Part shown: positions 1 through 11,166 of the stretch, piece by piece
Numbering within the stretch: the stretch's first letter is position 1
How the letters are laid out: each line of letters opens with the position of its first letter
Assembly (NCBI GenBank): GCA_037042915.1
Contig: CM073203.1
Location: 2,852,001-2,916,000, forward strand
Source of the DNA: Auricularia sp. M13
Taxonomy: Eukaryota > Basidiomycota > Agaricomycetes > Auriculariales > Auriculariaceae
DNA length: 64,000 nt
Direction of reading: 5' to 3'
The notes under the pieces: model-generated
Database searches by the model: none
Told to the model about the DNA's origin: nothing
What the model saw: the letters and a program-made list of their open reading frames with translations, nothing else
Program-made: the position numbers and the translations under genes

Positions 1-899
1 GTACAGCATTCACTGGCATGATATCGATTTATCCAACGGACTTCTGCACCAACACCAATTCCAACGCCGACTTGGAACTCGTGACAGAGACGGACGTAGA
101 TTCTTGCTAGCTCTACTAGTAGCTAACTGCTAGCGCAACCACTTCGCAATTTTCTTATGCTTTGGGCCTATAACTGCGTACTTGCGGCCGACCGTCCTGT
201 TCTTATTCCGCCTGGGACGAGAGCTTAGTAACAGTCGGTCGTGGTTCGCGGTCAACAGCTTGGAGCTGACTTTGAATGTTTCCCACCGCGTTTTTGTTTC
301 CGCATCCGAGTCGCTGCAGCCTACCGGGCGACTTCAATTCGCTACCTAGTTCTCGTCTTCATCTCTGCTCCCTCCCTCAATGATCTGCTACTGACTAGCG
401 AGCAGCGCACAACCCCTATAACCCGAATCATTCCGCCAGCGAGCCTTGCGCCCCGCCACAAACGATCTGGCGCAGTTAACGCCGCTTTGCTTTCCCTGTC
501 TCGAGACACAGCGCGATAGTCCTGCTTGCACCGACCAATGCGCTGCTGGCTGCTGCGCATGCAAGCTCGCTGTACAGCCCGGAGACTCAGAATAGCTCAC
601 CGGACTCGGCTCCGGCGTCAGCAAGGCGCTCAGAGATAGACGTCTCGGCTGCGAGGAAACCCTGTGCACTCGTCTTGAGGGAAATGCATCCAGGCCCACG
701 CTGCCTCTGTTGGTCGTCGGATTGGCTGCATTTGCACGGTCTTGAGGTGTCAGGAGGTACGGGCCGTGTTGCACCAGAGCCTTCCTTATGGCTGACCTGG
801 TTGGCTAGGACATCATTTTCTCTTTTGGATGTGGGCGCAGTGCCCCTCTCCGAACCAGCACCGGCGGCACCGGCACCGACGCGCCCTACTCAGTGTGGC
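1..899. other. intergenic, no gene recognised
   Basis: Short open frames occur on both strands, but none shows a signal peptide, a domain motif or a consistent splice pattern. I see no RNA gene or repeat of note. The right end holds the promoter of the first CFEM gene. Confidence 0.6.
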
Positions 900-906
900 T
901 ATAAAA
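900..906 (+). promoter_or_regulatory. TATA box of the double-CFEM gene
   Basis: TATAAAA lies 60 bp upstream of the ATG at 966, a normal distance for a strongly expressed fungal gene with a short leader. Confidence 0.6.
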
Positions 907-965
907 CCGTCTGGCACCCAGGAATCGTCGCCCGTTGACTTTTCTTTCAGGATTATTTGCCCGCT

Positions 966-1960
966 ATGCTTTTTTCCGCATCCCTCGCCGCGACTTTTGG
1001 ACTCTTTTATCTTGTTGCGGCGGAGTCAACCCAGGACGTTCTCGCTTCATCATCCTGCTACATTACATGCGCCACCTATGACACACAGACGTTGGCGACG
1101 GAGTGCAACGTGGCATTAAAGTGTGTGGATTGCATTGCGTTCGTACCGTCTGCAGAATTTAATTTGGACTTCTGTCGCAGCGACACACAGGGGATTAACG
1201 CATGCTTCTGTACGAACGACGGGCTGCGCAACCAGTTCAGCACGTGCCTCGACAAGACTTGCCCGGAGCAGAAAGACAAGGCACTCGATATCAACGACAC
1301 TCTTTGCAGTACGTCTCCGTTCGACTGCTAGTACATCGCTCACGAGGCTGTGTCTCAGAGGCCGACGGTGAACATGCCGATGTTTGCGCACTTCGCATGA
1401 GTCTGATGAACCAACGCAGATAAGGAGCAGTCCGACTCCGTCGACTGCATCCAGACATGCGCTCGGAAGCTGGCCCCGCAGATCGAGGCCGTGTGCACCG
1501 ATCCCAAGTACGTCCTACTGTGCCTCTGTCACTCGGGAATTAGCTGACGTCTGCGGCGCAGGACGGAGGACAAGTGTTCGTGCACCAATCAGTCAGTCCG
1601 GGACAGCCTCGAACAGTGCATCCCGGCGACATGCCCCGACATATCCAAGACGGCTCTCGTCGCATCGGGCATCCTGTGCTGTAAGCCGCCCGCCTTCGCT
1701 GAGCCCTGGTGAACTAATTGACGCCAGCGCTCAACGGGCTCAACCTCACCGCCAGCGCTGATAACCAGACGGTGGGGATCCCGGTTGACAACGCCTCCCA
1801 GCCACTGGCAACCTCTGCCGGCGGTAAGCCTCCCGCGCAGACTGGCACTGCCCCCACCGGCGCGGGAGCTGGCGATGGAAAGAACTCGGCCGCCGCTGCG
1901 CTGTCCATTGGCGGCTATGCGTCGTTGGTGTTCGTTGCCGCGGCAGCTCTTCTCATGTAA
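966..1960 (+). CDS. GPI-anchored protein with two CFEM-like domains
   Basis: Predicted 260-residue cell-surface protein. I chose the ATG at 966 because it opens a hydrophobic signal peptide (LFSASLAATFGLFYLVAA). Exons are about 966-1308, 1420-1507, 1562-1680 and 1728-1960; all junctions are GT-AG and keep frame. Exon 1 carries a cysteine-rich block (SSCYITC, KCVDC, NACFC, STC, KTC, TLC). Exons 2 and 3 carry a second eight-cysteine block (DCIQTC, AVC, KCSC, EQC, ATC, ILC) with CFEM spacing. A Ser/Gly/Ala-rich linker and a hydrophobic C-terminus ending in VFVAAAALLM fit a GPI-anchor signal. CFEM proteins act in haem or iron uptake, wall structure and host interaction; which applies here cannot be told. 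The first block has more cysteines than a canonical CFEM domain. A decayed copy of the 3' half lies 1.7 kb downstream. Confidence 0.85.
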
Positions 1961-2986
1961 TCGTACCTCCGGGAAGCCTGGACTGTTTGGATATTCCAGT
2001 TTACTTATTGTTATGCCGCAACGGCAGTTGATTGAACTTGCTAGAGTAATCGAACGCGTTCACTCTTTGCCTGGTCGACAAAGCTTTCCAGTCATCATCT
2101 CAGGCCTTCACACCTGGTATGGTTCTGGATCCCCCGAGTCGAATGGACGCGTTACTAGCTGCCATCCTTAATCGTGGCAACCTCTATGCCAGCTGCTCCC
2201 GTACTGTGTTCCTGCAAGTTATCGAAGATGTAGTGGCAGGCGATCACCCTTCAAGTTGCACGGACTTGGACGCGGCGTTTGGCTGAAACGCGGGATGCAC
2301 TTAGACTTGAGCATGATCATGACTCTGCAATGAAATATTTCAAGCTGGAGATGAGCCAGAGACGAGCGAACTTGCACTCCGTAGACCGTTCCTTGCGATC
2401 GCCGATCGGCCGGCATCTTGATCTTAGCCTCAGGCCTATCTAGGAACCCGGCCGGCGAATTCTGCCGCGGTGCCTGATTCCAGTCAAGTATGTGGGCGAG
2501 TAAGCTCGCGAGATCGGGAGTCGCAAGTACTGTACTGTATATATAGTCTGCTTGAAGCTTCGCCCAACTTTAACGCGCTTTATTCAAGACACTTGAGTGC
2601 GGCTGGATGTTTTCAGTTTCCACTCGCAAGCAAGGGCGATTCTGTTACTGTAATTCCTCCATCACAGGTCCTAGCCGTCGTATACTAGCGAGAAGTGAGA
2701 AGTGAGATCGCCAGCCTGACGCGCGACGCGCATAGTTGTCCGTGTCATACTGTAGCTGAACACGTCGCACGGTGCCAATCTGGTGTTACAAATCGCCATG
2801 CGAGAAATCACGCCACGCAGTGCCTCAGTCTATCTTCCTGAGTGACACTGACAGGGAGTAAGTACATAGGTAAATGCGTTGTCTTAGACCGCGAGTCTCG
2901 CCCGCGGCGCCTGTCACTAGTACTGGACTAGGAGTGCGTGTCCGCCGCACCGCGCCGGATATCCGAGCAACGTGACGGTGTTGGCC

Positions 2987-3101
2987 CTTGCACCGTGCTG
3001 TTGCATATACTGTAGAAGCGGGTGCGCAGTAGGGACGATCTCGAGCTTGCACCGTGCTGTTGCATATAGAGCGGGGGCACAGTAGGGAAGATCTCGAGGA
3101 A
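2987..3101. repeat. 59-bp tandem duplication
   Basis: Two adjacent copies start with CTTGCACCGTGCTGTTGCAT at 2987 and 3046 and end in a GATCTCGAG motif. They differ by a few bases. Non-coding. Confidence 0.8.
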
Positions 3102-3339
3102 AAGCGTACGGTACTTATGGCGACAGGCCTGAATCGCAGCCTCAGGGAGAACACAACCGCAGCCAATGTCCCCCGGCTGCCGGCCCGCGACTTCTGTCAT
3201 GAGATCGACATCGCTCAGTCGACGTCGAAGATCGAGAATCTGACGTCTTCCCCAGGACGGAGGAAGGAAGGAAGGTCTATTCGAGTTATCCCGACATATG
3301 GCAAATGCTGTCATCGTCCAGGACAGCCAGTCGAGCCCA

Positions 3340-3890
3340 ACGTGCCCCCGACGCGACATGCCCCGACATATCCAAGACGTTCTGCTCTCGTAGCATCGGC
3401 CACCGCAGATCCCTCCCACCTGATTCTACCTAACTGCGCTGTATGGCTTCGTCGGGAATAAGCATAGGCACTTCGTACCGAGCTCTAATGACTGATGATC
3501 CAGCCGTCTGGTAAACTGATTGGCGCCAGCAGGTCGTTGTACATTATCAACGGCAGCAGGGTTCGGTGCTTTGTTAACATCTCACTTAGCCAGCGCTGAT
3601 AACCAGAGGCTGGGGATCCCGGTGTCTCAACGCCTCCCAGCCATTCTGGCAGCCGTTCATCGTAATCCGGCGCTCGAAGCCTCCAGTCGTTCAACTGCGA
3701 GGCCATGGGAGGAGGTCAAGACGGTGATGGCCTTCCGATGCAAACCGCTCTCAGCGCGGAATGCAAGGAGCTGGCGAGGAGAAGAACTCTTATTTGTGTC
3801 TAGCTGTGCCTGCAGATCTGACCATTGGTGGCTATCGACGTCCTCAACAGATTCAATTGACCGCGGCAGCTCTTCTCATGTTTAATCATC
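3340..3890 (+). pseudogene. decayed copy of the 3' half of the double-CFEM gene
   Basis: GCGACATGCCCCGACATATC at about 3353 matches exon 3 of the CFEM gene (about 1627). The stretch at 3590-3890 matches its last exon: GCTGATAACCAGA, GGGGATCCCGGT, CAACGCCTCCCAGCCA and GCGGCAGCTCTTCTCATG all recur in order. Exons 1 and 2 are absent, and insertions break the frame, so no CFEM protein is encoded. This is a host gene relic within a larger duplicated block. Confidence 0.8.
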
Positions 3891-5100
3891 ACCCTCCGGG
3901 AAGCCTGGACTGTTTGGATATTCCAGTTTCTTATTGTTATGCCGCGACGGCAGTTGAACCTGCTAGAGTAATCGAACGCGTTCACTCTTTGCCTGGTCGA
4001 AAAGACTTTGCCTGACAGTCATCATCTCAGGCCTTCACACCTCGTATGGTTCCGGATCCCCCGAGTCGAATGAACGCGTTGTGCATTACTTTGTAGTGCC
4101 CTGAGAAAATGTTGCGAGCATCCGATTGGAAGCTATCGACAAGGCCTCGAGAATATGAATCAGCTGCTCCCGGACTATATTCGTTGATGACCAAGTTATC
4201 GAAAATGTAGAAGGTCATTCATTTTGATTTTGAAAATGTAGTAGGTCATCAGGCGATCAACGTCAACTTAAGGTCCAGATCTGCGGTTCAAGTGAAAGTC
4301 CGCACGGACTATCGAGACGCTGCGTTTGGAGACAATGGAACTCAAATGATGTTGATGCACGTTATTTGTGACCATGATCATGACGCAATGAAATATTTCA
4401 AGTCGGAGATGAACCAAGACTGAGCTTGAACAAGGTCGGGCGATCTAGATGGGAACATTGGATAGTCCACCGTGGTTCCTTTCCCAGCGATCGCCGATCG
4501 ACCGGCATCTTGATCTTTTTGAAGCCATTCTCGATGGGGGCATTATCTAGGAACCAGGAGGCCAGAAGCGTCAGAGCTTTGAGACCCTTCGATTCGGCGC
4601 CGATTCCAGATTTTCTGCCAGGCCAGCATTCTTTAGGCGGAGTAATTAGCGTTATAAGCCAGATCGGGAGTCGCTGATTGAAGCAGGCATTTGCTAGTTA
4701 TAGCGACTTCCATCTCAGCGTTGCCCAACGTTGGGGTTTCGCCTGCAGCATGTTCTTTTTGGTGTCGTCTCATTTGGGCACATCCTCAGCTGTGATTGGG
4801 CGGTTGCTCCACAGTTTTCAGTTGTAGCTTGGGGATTGAGCTTCCCCATCTTTGAGCAGCCAGATATCGATATAATTCCTCCATCAAAGGCCCTTGCCGT
4901 CGTGAGTGAGATGTGAGTTTGGATCATTGAGGTGACAGCTTGAGATCGCCAGCCTGAGGACGGGGACGCGCATGGCGACGTAGTTGTTCATGTCATGCGA
5001 GGTTGGTTTTGCTGAACACGTAATCGTCTCTAGGATCAGGAATATCCACCACAACCTTGAGTACCAGTTACAAATCGCCATGAGAGAGCAATGGAATCAC
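3340..5100 (+). repeat. diverged tandem duplicate of about 1617-2860
   Basis: Beyond the CFEM relic, the homology runs through non-coding DNA. The segment after each stop (CCGGGAAGCCTGGACTGTTT, TAATCGAACGCGTTCACTCT) is present at 1970-2070 and 3895-3990. Later matches are the GCATCTTGATCTT block (2413 and 4505), the ATTCCTCCATC-AAGGCCCT-like block (2655 and 4876) and TTACAAATCGCCATG (2787 and 5068). The downstream copy is longer by several hundred bases, so it has gained insertions. Confidence 0.75.
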
Positions 5101-5499
5101 GCCAGGTCCGGCACCGGCAGTTGCCTCAAGCTCATCTTTCTCATTCGGAACACACGCGTTGTGAGCCTTGGTATAAGAGAACCTGATCTGAGCACTTCTG
5201 TGCTGAATGTTCGCCGCAATGAGCTTGATGATATCGCCGTTTGGAACCTCCCAGTTCAGTGCGGCAGCGCGCGGAGCGTTCCATGTAGAAGCGGTAATAG
5301 CATACTCGGAATCACTTGGGATCCAGAGGCTCGTCTCAGGCGATGTAGCGCCTGAACAGTAGTCCGCGATTGTTGGTCTGGCCAGGGCCCGGGGTTCGCG
5401 CACCAGTATTGAGAGAGTTCCCTTCACCCCAGTACATTCCTGACCCAGCGCCGGATGTTCCGAGCAATCAGTGTGAACACGACGGAGGTGTTGCGTATC

Positions 5500-6000
5500 C
5501 ATAGAACTTGGTCACGGGGTCGTGCGTCAACAGCGATTGCGTAAATCGATCCAGCTCTGTCTCCATAGGGAGGGGGTGCTTTGCGTGCTGACAGGGAAGA
5601 GTCGTGGCGCGCTGCACGTCTCAAAGCGCGCACGGACAATCACCGCCGAATGGTCAGACCACGCCGGCTCGTGCAGAGCCACCTCCGCAGTGTCTCCTTG
5701 ACCCAATGACAAGGTCAATGACCGATTTGCCAGGCTGGTCGATGTGAACGCCGAGATCGACATCGAACGAGATCCAGAGCACCGAGAAGCTGCGACTGGT
5801 CGTTGTGATCGAGAACCGCAGGATGGGGCGTCTTCCCGATACGTGCATTGAGACTCGGCCGGCGAATCGACTGGATCTCTTGCTTTTGCTTGTGCGTGTC
5901 GTGACGCACGGCGGAATCCGACGTACAGTATGGGCGATCTTGCGGTTTTGTGGTTTGCTGCGAAGGAGTGCCGGACGACCATGCGTATTACTGTTCTTAT
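5500..6000 (-). mobile_element. LINE-type endonuclease remnant (tentative)
   Basis: On the minus strand, different frames read GKSVIDLVIG and, a little further on, AWSDHSAVIVRARFE. The spacing resembles the IDL...SDH motifs at the end of endonuclease/exonuclease/phosphatase domains, which in fungi mostly sit in non-LTR retrotransposons. No reverse transcriptase is seen nearby, so this is at best a fragment. A host phosphatase-family relic is the alternative. Confidence 0.35.
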
Positions 6001-6958
6001 GCACCGGCGCTTCGAGTCGGGGAATGAATGAATGAATGGATCAGGATTCATTCTGTCAGTACTAGTGTCTGGTCACAGTGCATGTAGATCTGGTGTTTGC
6101 ACCGCGAGTGGCCAGACCGCTTGACCAGAGAGAGTTCCAAAGGCGGAGCAGCCACACAAGAACGATGAACGGTGAACGGTGAACGAAGAATCCTGGATGC
6201 TGGATGACGCAAATTGCAGCCGGCGCGAGGCTGCGACGAATCCGCGCTTGAGACCGAGGCTGGCGCTGGCTGCTCAGGCACGGGTCGCCGCGAGTCTTCC
6301 TATTCTAGGCCTGGATGCAGACGCTGGTCAGGCAAGCGCGAAGTGCGCAGCCCGGCCGGCGCTCGCGGATTGCTAGCGTTGCTTTGAAATTGGTGGATTG
6401 TCATCTGGCGAGGACAAGGAAAGAAAGAAAGAAAGAAAGCGAGACAAAGACTAGCGTCGGTGTCTTGATTCTTTACATGTGGGAGTCCTAGTGCTACTGC
6501 TAGGGAAAAAGAGAACAAAGTAACCATCGCGACCTGATCCCGCACCCTCCGCGGGGCGTGGCCGGAATAGGCTACATTGCGCTGATACAGTGCGGCGTGC
6601 TCGCTCAGGTCCGTTCTGCACGAAGCGCCGGCGGCGGGGCGAGGGAGTGGGATGGGCGATTTGAAGCACTGGGTGGGTGCGTGGGTGGGTGTGTGGGAAG
6701 GGCGATCGGCCTGCGGGCGGAGGAGGGGCGAACGGGAGCGCGGGGCGCGGGGGGGAGGATCCGGATCCGAAGCGGCGCCTGAAATGCGTCGAAAGAGCCC
6801 GGACGGCCGGAGGCGACGCTCCCCTCCTCGTACCCCCCGCCTTCCTCGCCGCCGCCGCCGCCGGCGCCCGCCCGCTGCCCCCGCCTCCTCCTCCTCCCCA
6901 CCCACCACCGCCCGCTGTCCGCGCAGCTGCTGCCGCCTTCGCAGCCGCCGCGCTCAGA
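6000..6958. other. 5' region of the G-alpha gene
   Basis: Contains a short GAAA-type simple repeat near 6421-6440, then a G-rich stretch (6630-6780) and a C-rich stretch (6820-6950) before the G-alpha ATG. No TATA box is evident, which suits a constitutively expressed signalling gene. Open frames here on both strands follow from the base bias and are not supported as genes. Confidence 0.6.
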
Positions 6959-9886
6959 ATGGGAGCATGCGCGTCGAAGCAGGACCGGCTGGAGCGCCAG
7001 CGGTCTGAAGAGATAGACCGGCAGATCGAGGAGGACTCGCGCAAGTTCAAGAAGGAGTGCAAGATCCTGCTGCTGGGTGCGTGTATGCTGCCTGCGTGTC
7101 CGTTCTTTCCTTTCTGACGACCGACGCCAGGCTCGGGCGAGAGCGGCAAGACGACGATCGTGAAGCAGATGAAGATAATCCACCAGAACGGGTACACCAG
7201 GGACGAGCTCATGCAGTTCCGGCCCGTCGTCTACCGCAACCTCATCGACTCGGCCAACGCCATCATCACCGCCATGCGCAAGCTCGGCGTCGACCCCCAG
7301 GACCCGGCGAACAGGGTGAGTTGTACATTCTTTGTTACTTTTGTTACTTATGTTTACTCTCGCAAAAAGGCAAACGCAGAACTCATCTCGCAATACAAAC
7401 TGGACGCAGACCCCAAATTCATCATCTCCGAGGACATCTGTCTCGCCATCGACGCCCTGTGGAAGGACGCGGTGATACCGACCGTGATGGACCACACGTC
7501 CGAGTTCTACCTCATGGACTCTGCCCCGTACTTCTTCTCCGAGGTGACGCGCATCGGCCGCCCGGACTTTGTCCCGACGGTGACCGACGCCCTGCGCGTG
7601 CGCCAGAAGAGCACCGGCATCTTCGAGACCCGCTTCAACATGGGCCAGCTCTCGATCCACATGTTCGACGTCGGCGGACAGCGCTCCGAGCGCAAAAAGT
7701 GGATACACTGCTTCGAGAGCGTCACCTCCATCATCTTCTGCACCGCCCTCTCCGAGTACGACCAGGTCCTGCTCGAGGAGGGCTCCCAGAACCGCATGAA
7801 CGAGTCCCTCATCCTCTTTGAGAGCGTCATCAACTCGCGCTGGTTCCTCCGCACCTCTATCATCTTGTTCCTCAACAAGATCGACGTCTTTAGGGCGAAG
7901 CTGCCAAAGGCTCGTTGTCTTTTACATTTGCTGCACTACGCTGACCTTCTTGCACAGGTTCCGTTGACGAGATATTTCCCAGAGTATACGGGCGGCACGG
8001 ACATCAACAAGGCCGCCAAGTACATCCTCTGGAAGTTTGTCCAGGCGAACAGGGCGAAACTGAGCATCTACCCACAGTGAGTGCCGCCCTTCCCTCTTCG
8101 CCATCCGCCCGCCCCTGCATTGTGTGCACCCGTGCCTTGCGCCATCCCGTCCCGCGCGCGTGCGCGTGCCTTGCTTCCCTCGCAGCGCTTGCCCATTTTC
8201 TCTTTTCTGCTCCCATCCATGCCTACCCCCGCGCCCGCGCCCGCGCCCGCATAATTCAGAGCGGAGCGTGCCTGAACCACAGTCCCCGATTTCCTATTGT
8301 CCCCCAGTCGATTTCCTATTCCCTCGTGGCTCCGTCCACTCCTCGCGCGCTTGCCCAGGAGCCGCCGCCGCTGTTATTGCATTTGCGCGCCACCCAGACG
8401 CGTGGCCGCCCGGTCTCGACCCCCGGACTTGATACTTGATGATGCCTGGCAATGGGATGGCGATGGAGGCGCCGAGGTTCGGCATGCGCGCCGTCCGCTG
8501 CCGGTCCCCTTGCTCTTTCTTGGTCTTGCTCTGGCGTTCCTTTTGTTGCCGTTTTTCTTTTTCTTTTCTTTTGGACTTGGGCGGATTTTGCTGCCGGCTG
8601 TTTATTGTCGTCGGCGCACGAGGGCTTCGCTCTGGGCGTGGGCTTTGCTTCGTTCCGGGCGTGGGCTTCGTTCCGGGCGCGGGCTTCGTTCCGGGCGTGG
8701 GCTTCGTGCGCGGGCTTCGTTCCGGGCGTGGGCTTCGTTCCGGGCGTGGGCTTCGTTCCGGGCGTGGGCTTCGTTACGGGCGCGGGCTTCCTTGTGCGCG
8801 CAGGCTTCCTTGTGCGCGCGGGCTTCGCTCCGCGAGCCCGGTGCATCGCCATCCGTCGTCTTTCGTCTTTCCCACGTCGTCATCATCTTCCCGCGCTGCC
8901 GCCGCTCTGCGCCTGAACTGTGGCGGCTTCTTTCGCCCCCCTCCCCTCCCGCTGCATCGCCCTCCTTCTGTTTGCTTTTGCTTGTGCGGGGATTGGAGAT
9001 TGTCGACTGGGGTGCGCGGTCCTGGTGTTTCAGGATGAGGATGCATTGGATTGCGTTGCGCTGTGCGCGACCATTGTATCCCTACACTTGTCCCGCTCGA
9101 ACGTTCGTTGGCTATCCGAATCGTCTGCACTCTTCGTGGACTGTGCGGACGGTGGATGGTGCGGACGGTGGCTGGGCAGCTGGCTGTCATTGCCGGCGCC
9201 CGGTATCATCGTCGCGTCGCAACGTGCCTAGGATGGTTTCCCGGCAGCGCCTTTGCGCCACCTACGTCCTGGACAGCCGCGCACGTCTGTCCTGGTCCAC
9301 TTGTTTTGTTTGCTTGGGATTGTCGTTCAGTCCCTGCCACATCGTCGGGATATGTCGCGCTGTGTCATCTTTATCATCATGCTTTCCCCAGCGTCTGTTT
9401 ATTCCACTTGTTTTGTTTGCTGGGATTGTCGGTCGCAGCCCTGCCACAAATCGCCGGGATAGGTCGTCCTGTGGCATCCTGTGGTCGTTCCTGCTGTCCT
9501 ATCTTTTCTTCGCCATCACCCTTTCCCCACGCGTCGCTCCGGTGCACTGTTTGATCCCGCCCAAACGCACTGCCCGGCGTCGACCAGCGGGCCCGACGTT
9601 GCCGGCCAGGGATGTCGCGGCCGGCGTGTCATCCGCGCTGCCGTCGTCTCTTTGCCTGATCGTCGCCGTCGTGCTTTGCTTGCTTGTTGACACCCACCGC
9701 ATATCCTATCCTTCCCTTCCCACTGCCCTCGCGCGCATCGCTGCCGCGTCTGCCGAACCTGCGCTAACGCATCATCATCTTCGCAGTTTGACACAAGCGA
9801 CGGACACAAGTAACGTCCGGCTAGTCTTCGCAGCCGTCAAGGAGACAATACTCCAGAACGCGCTGCGGGATTCGGGCATCCTCTAG
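6959..9886 (+). CDS. heterotrimeric G protein alpha subunit, group III-like
   Basis: GTP-binding switch acting below membrane receptors; group III fungal subunits usually act on the cAMP pathway. Exons are about 6959-7076, 7131-7315, 7370-7909, 7958-8076 and 9787-9886, giving 353 residues, the usual length. Visible motifs are N-terminal MGACASK (myristoylation and palmitoylation), GSGESGKTT (P-loop), [12 protein letters not shown] (switch II), FLNKIDVF (guanine specificity) and C-terminal [14 protein letters not shown]. Intron 3 (7910-7957) has a GC donor; family conservation across [14 protein letters not shown] requires it. Intron 4 runs 8077-9786 (1,710 nt), splits the codon between LSIYP and LTQATDTSN, and is roughly thirty times longer than the others. 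Retaining it would give a stop two codons on and remove the receptor-coupling C-terminus. The neighbouring reading frames inside the intron are not genes. Confidence 0.96.
8622..8838. repeat. 18-bp minisatellite inside the G-alpha intron
   Basis: About ten imperfect units of GGGCGTGGGCTTCGTTCC. Because the unit is a multiple of three, several frames stay open on both strands, producing spurious peptides such as VGFVPG on plus and HARNEA on minus. Confidence 0.9.
9294..9507. repeat. 107-bp tandem duplication inside the G-alpha intron
   Basis: TCCACTTGTTTTGTTTGC begins copies at about 9296 and 9403. Both continue with GGGATTGTCG, CCTGCCACA and CGCCGGGATA-like segments. Non-coding. Confidence 0.75.
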
Positions 9887-10905
9887 CCTCGCCTACCCCT
9901 TGGTCGTTTTGTGTCCGTGTGTGCGTTATCTCTGTGTGTGTCTGTGTTCTGTCTACGCCCTGCCCCTGCTCCTTCTCGTCTCGTCTCGTATGTCTGTATC
10001 TGCATGCTCTCGCCCCTCAGCGCCCCATCATAACCTATCTCTCTGTCTCGCATCCCACGTCGCATTTTTTTCTGCCTGCCCCTGCCTGCGCCTTACTTGT
10101 CCACCCTCCTCTCCTCTCCTCGTTTTACCGCTTTTTTTTTTCTTTTTCAGCTACCTTTTTTTTCTTCTTTTTTCGAGTGTGCCCTCGTCTTGACTTGTCG
10201 TTTTTTGATTTTTTTTTTTTTTCTTTTGCATCCCATCCTATCCCATCCTATCCCTCATGACTGCACGCGCTCTCCTCCCTACCTCCTCACCCTCCGCCTT
10301 TGGTTTTGTGCTTTTTTTCTTTTTTTCTTATCCGCTTTGTCCACCTCCACTACGAATACGAACTCCTCATCCTCTCCGCTCCGCCCTTCCACTTCCACTT
10401 CACACACCCCCTCCCTCAACCGACGCGCGGCCGGGGCCTGCTGAGCACCTCGCGCCCTGGCCGCCTCCCTCCCCTCCCTCTCGCACACACACACACACAC
10501 ACAAACCCACACTCTCCTGCCGGTCAGCCCCCGCCCCCGCCTAACCCAAGATTGTACATTGTATTTTGCACCCCATTCTGTTGATGAAGTGAGTGCCGTG
10601 CCGTTGCCACGTTAAGTTGAAGCGTATAGACTATGGATTATTTCTTTTCTTTGTTTGGTTGGGTTGGGGGTTGGTTGGGTTGAGTTGGTTTGTGTTTGAA
10701 GTGGTTTGTGGGTTTACGTTATGGCCCTGGCTCTGAATGACACTCACCCGCAAACGGTGACTGGTGCTCTGACGCGCACCTTTGCAGGCTACTCACATTC
10801 TCACGATGTCACTCCGTATCTGAGACTCACCATCAGCTGGGAGTTGCCCATGGTGGGCTCGTCCGATTGGGAGAGCTGGACAGGCGGAATTGAGGACCGA
10901 CCCCG
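9887..10905. other. low-complexity 3' region of the G-alpha gene
   Basis: Strongly pyrimidine-rich on plus with repeated T8-T13 runs (10130-10220, 10310-10330), a (CA)n tract near 10487-10503 and a G/T-rich tract of TTGGG units at 10655-10695. The open frames are artefacts of composition. The last 200 bases may belong to the F-box-related fragment that follows. Confidence 0.7.
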
Positions 10906-10908
10906 CCT

Positions 10909-11160
10909 TTGTACACTCACCATGTCCATCGACCTCCGCTCTCACCATGTCATCGACCTCCGGAATCCTCTGTCTACGCGCCGAACGTCATCAGCGATGC
11001 AGATGCGCTCGCAAGGTCGCAAACGCGCCTGGAGCGCGTCCTACGCGAGCAGGAGGAAGCTAATGCTGTCCTTGTGGTGGCGCAGCGCGCTGGTGACGAC
11101 TTGGCCTGCGAGGCGCGCGACCTCACGAACACTCTCAGGCTCTTCCGCAACATGATTTAA
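10909..11160 (+). pseudogene. N-terminal fragment related to the adjacent F-box protein
   Basis: The frame reads DADALARSQTRLERVLREQE, then EEANAVLVVAQRAGDDLACE, then ARDLTNTLRLFRNMI and stop. It mirrors the coiled-coil start of the next gene (EAALAHIVTRLQKLDKAQAA, then LADAKRAAEDLARETRQLRD). No F-box or LRR part follows. It looks like the remnant of a tandem duplicate, or an upstream exon of an older gene form. Confidence 0.55.
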
Positions 11161-11166
11161 GGTCCG

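Noticed and set aside
6605-7708. 367-codon minus-strand frame
   Set aside because: Shadow of the G-alpha exons and the GC-rich leader; no domain and no alternative splice logic.
8622-8838. CRISPR-like regular repeats
   Set aside because: Head-to-tail units without spacers, in a fungal intron; it is a minisatellite.
8316-8852. Minus-strand repetitive protein (HARNEA repeats)
   Set aside because: Produced by the intronic minisatellite; the unit length is a multiple of three, so all frames stay open.
8297-9886. 529-codon open frame ending in the G-alpha C-terminus
   Set aside because: Only the last 33 codons are coding. The rest is intron, kept open by an 18-bp repeat and high GC; it starts with no motif and the G-alpha protein is complete without it.
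10097-10444. Phe/Ser-rich frames in the T-rich tract after G-alpha
   Set aside because: Translations of poly-T and poly-pyrimidine runs in a 3' region.
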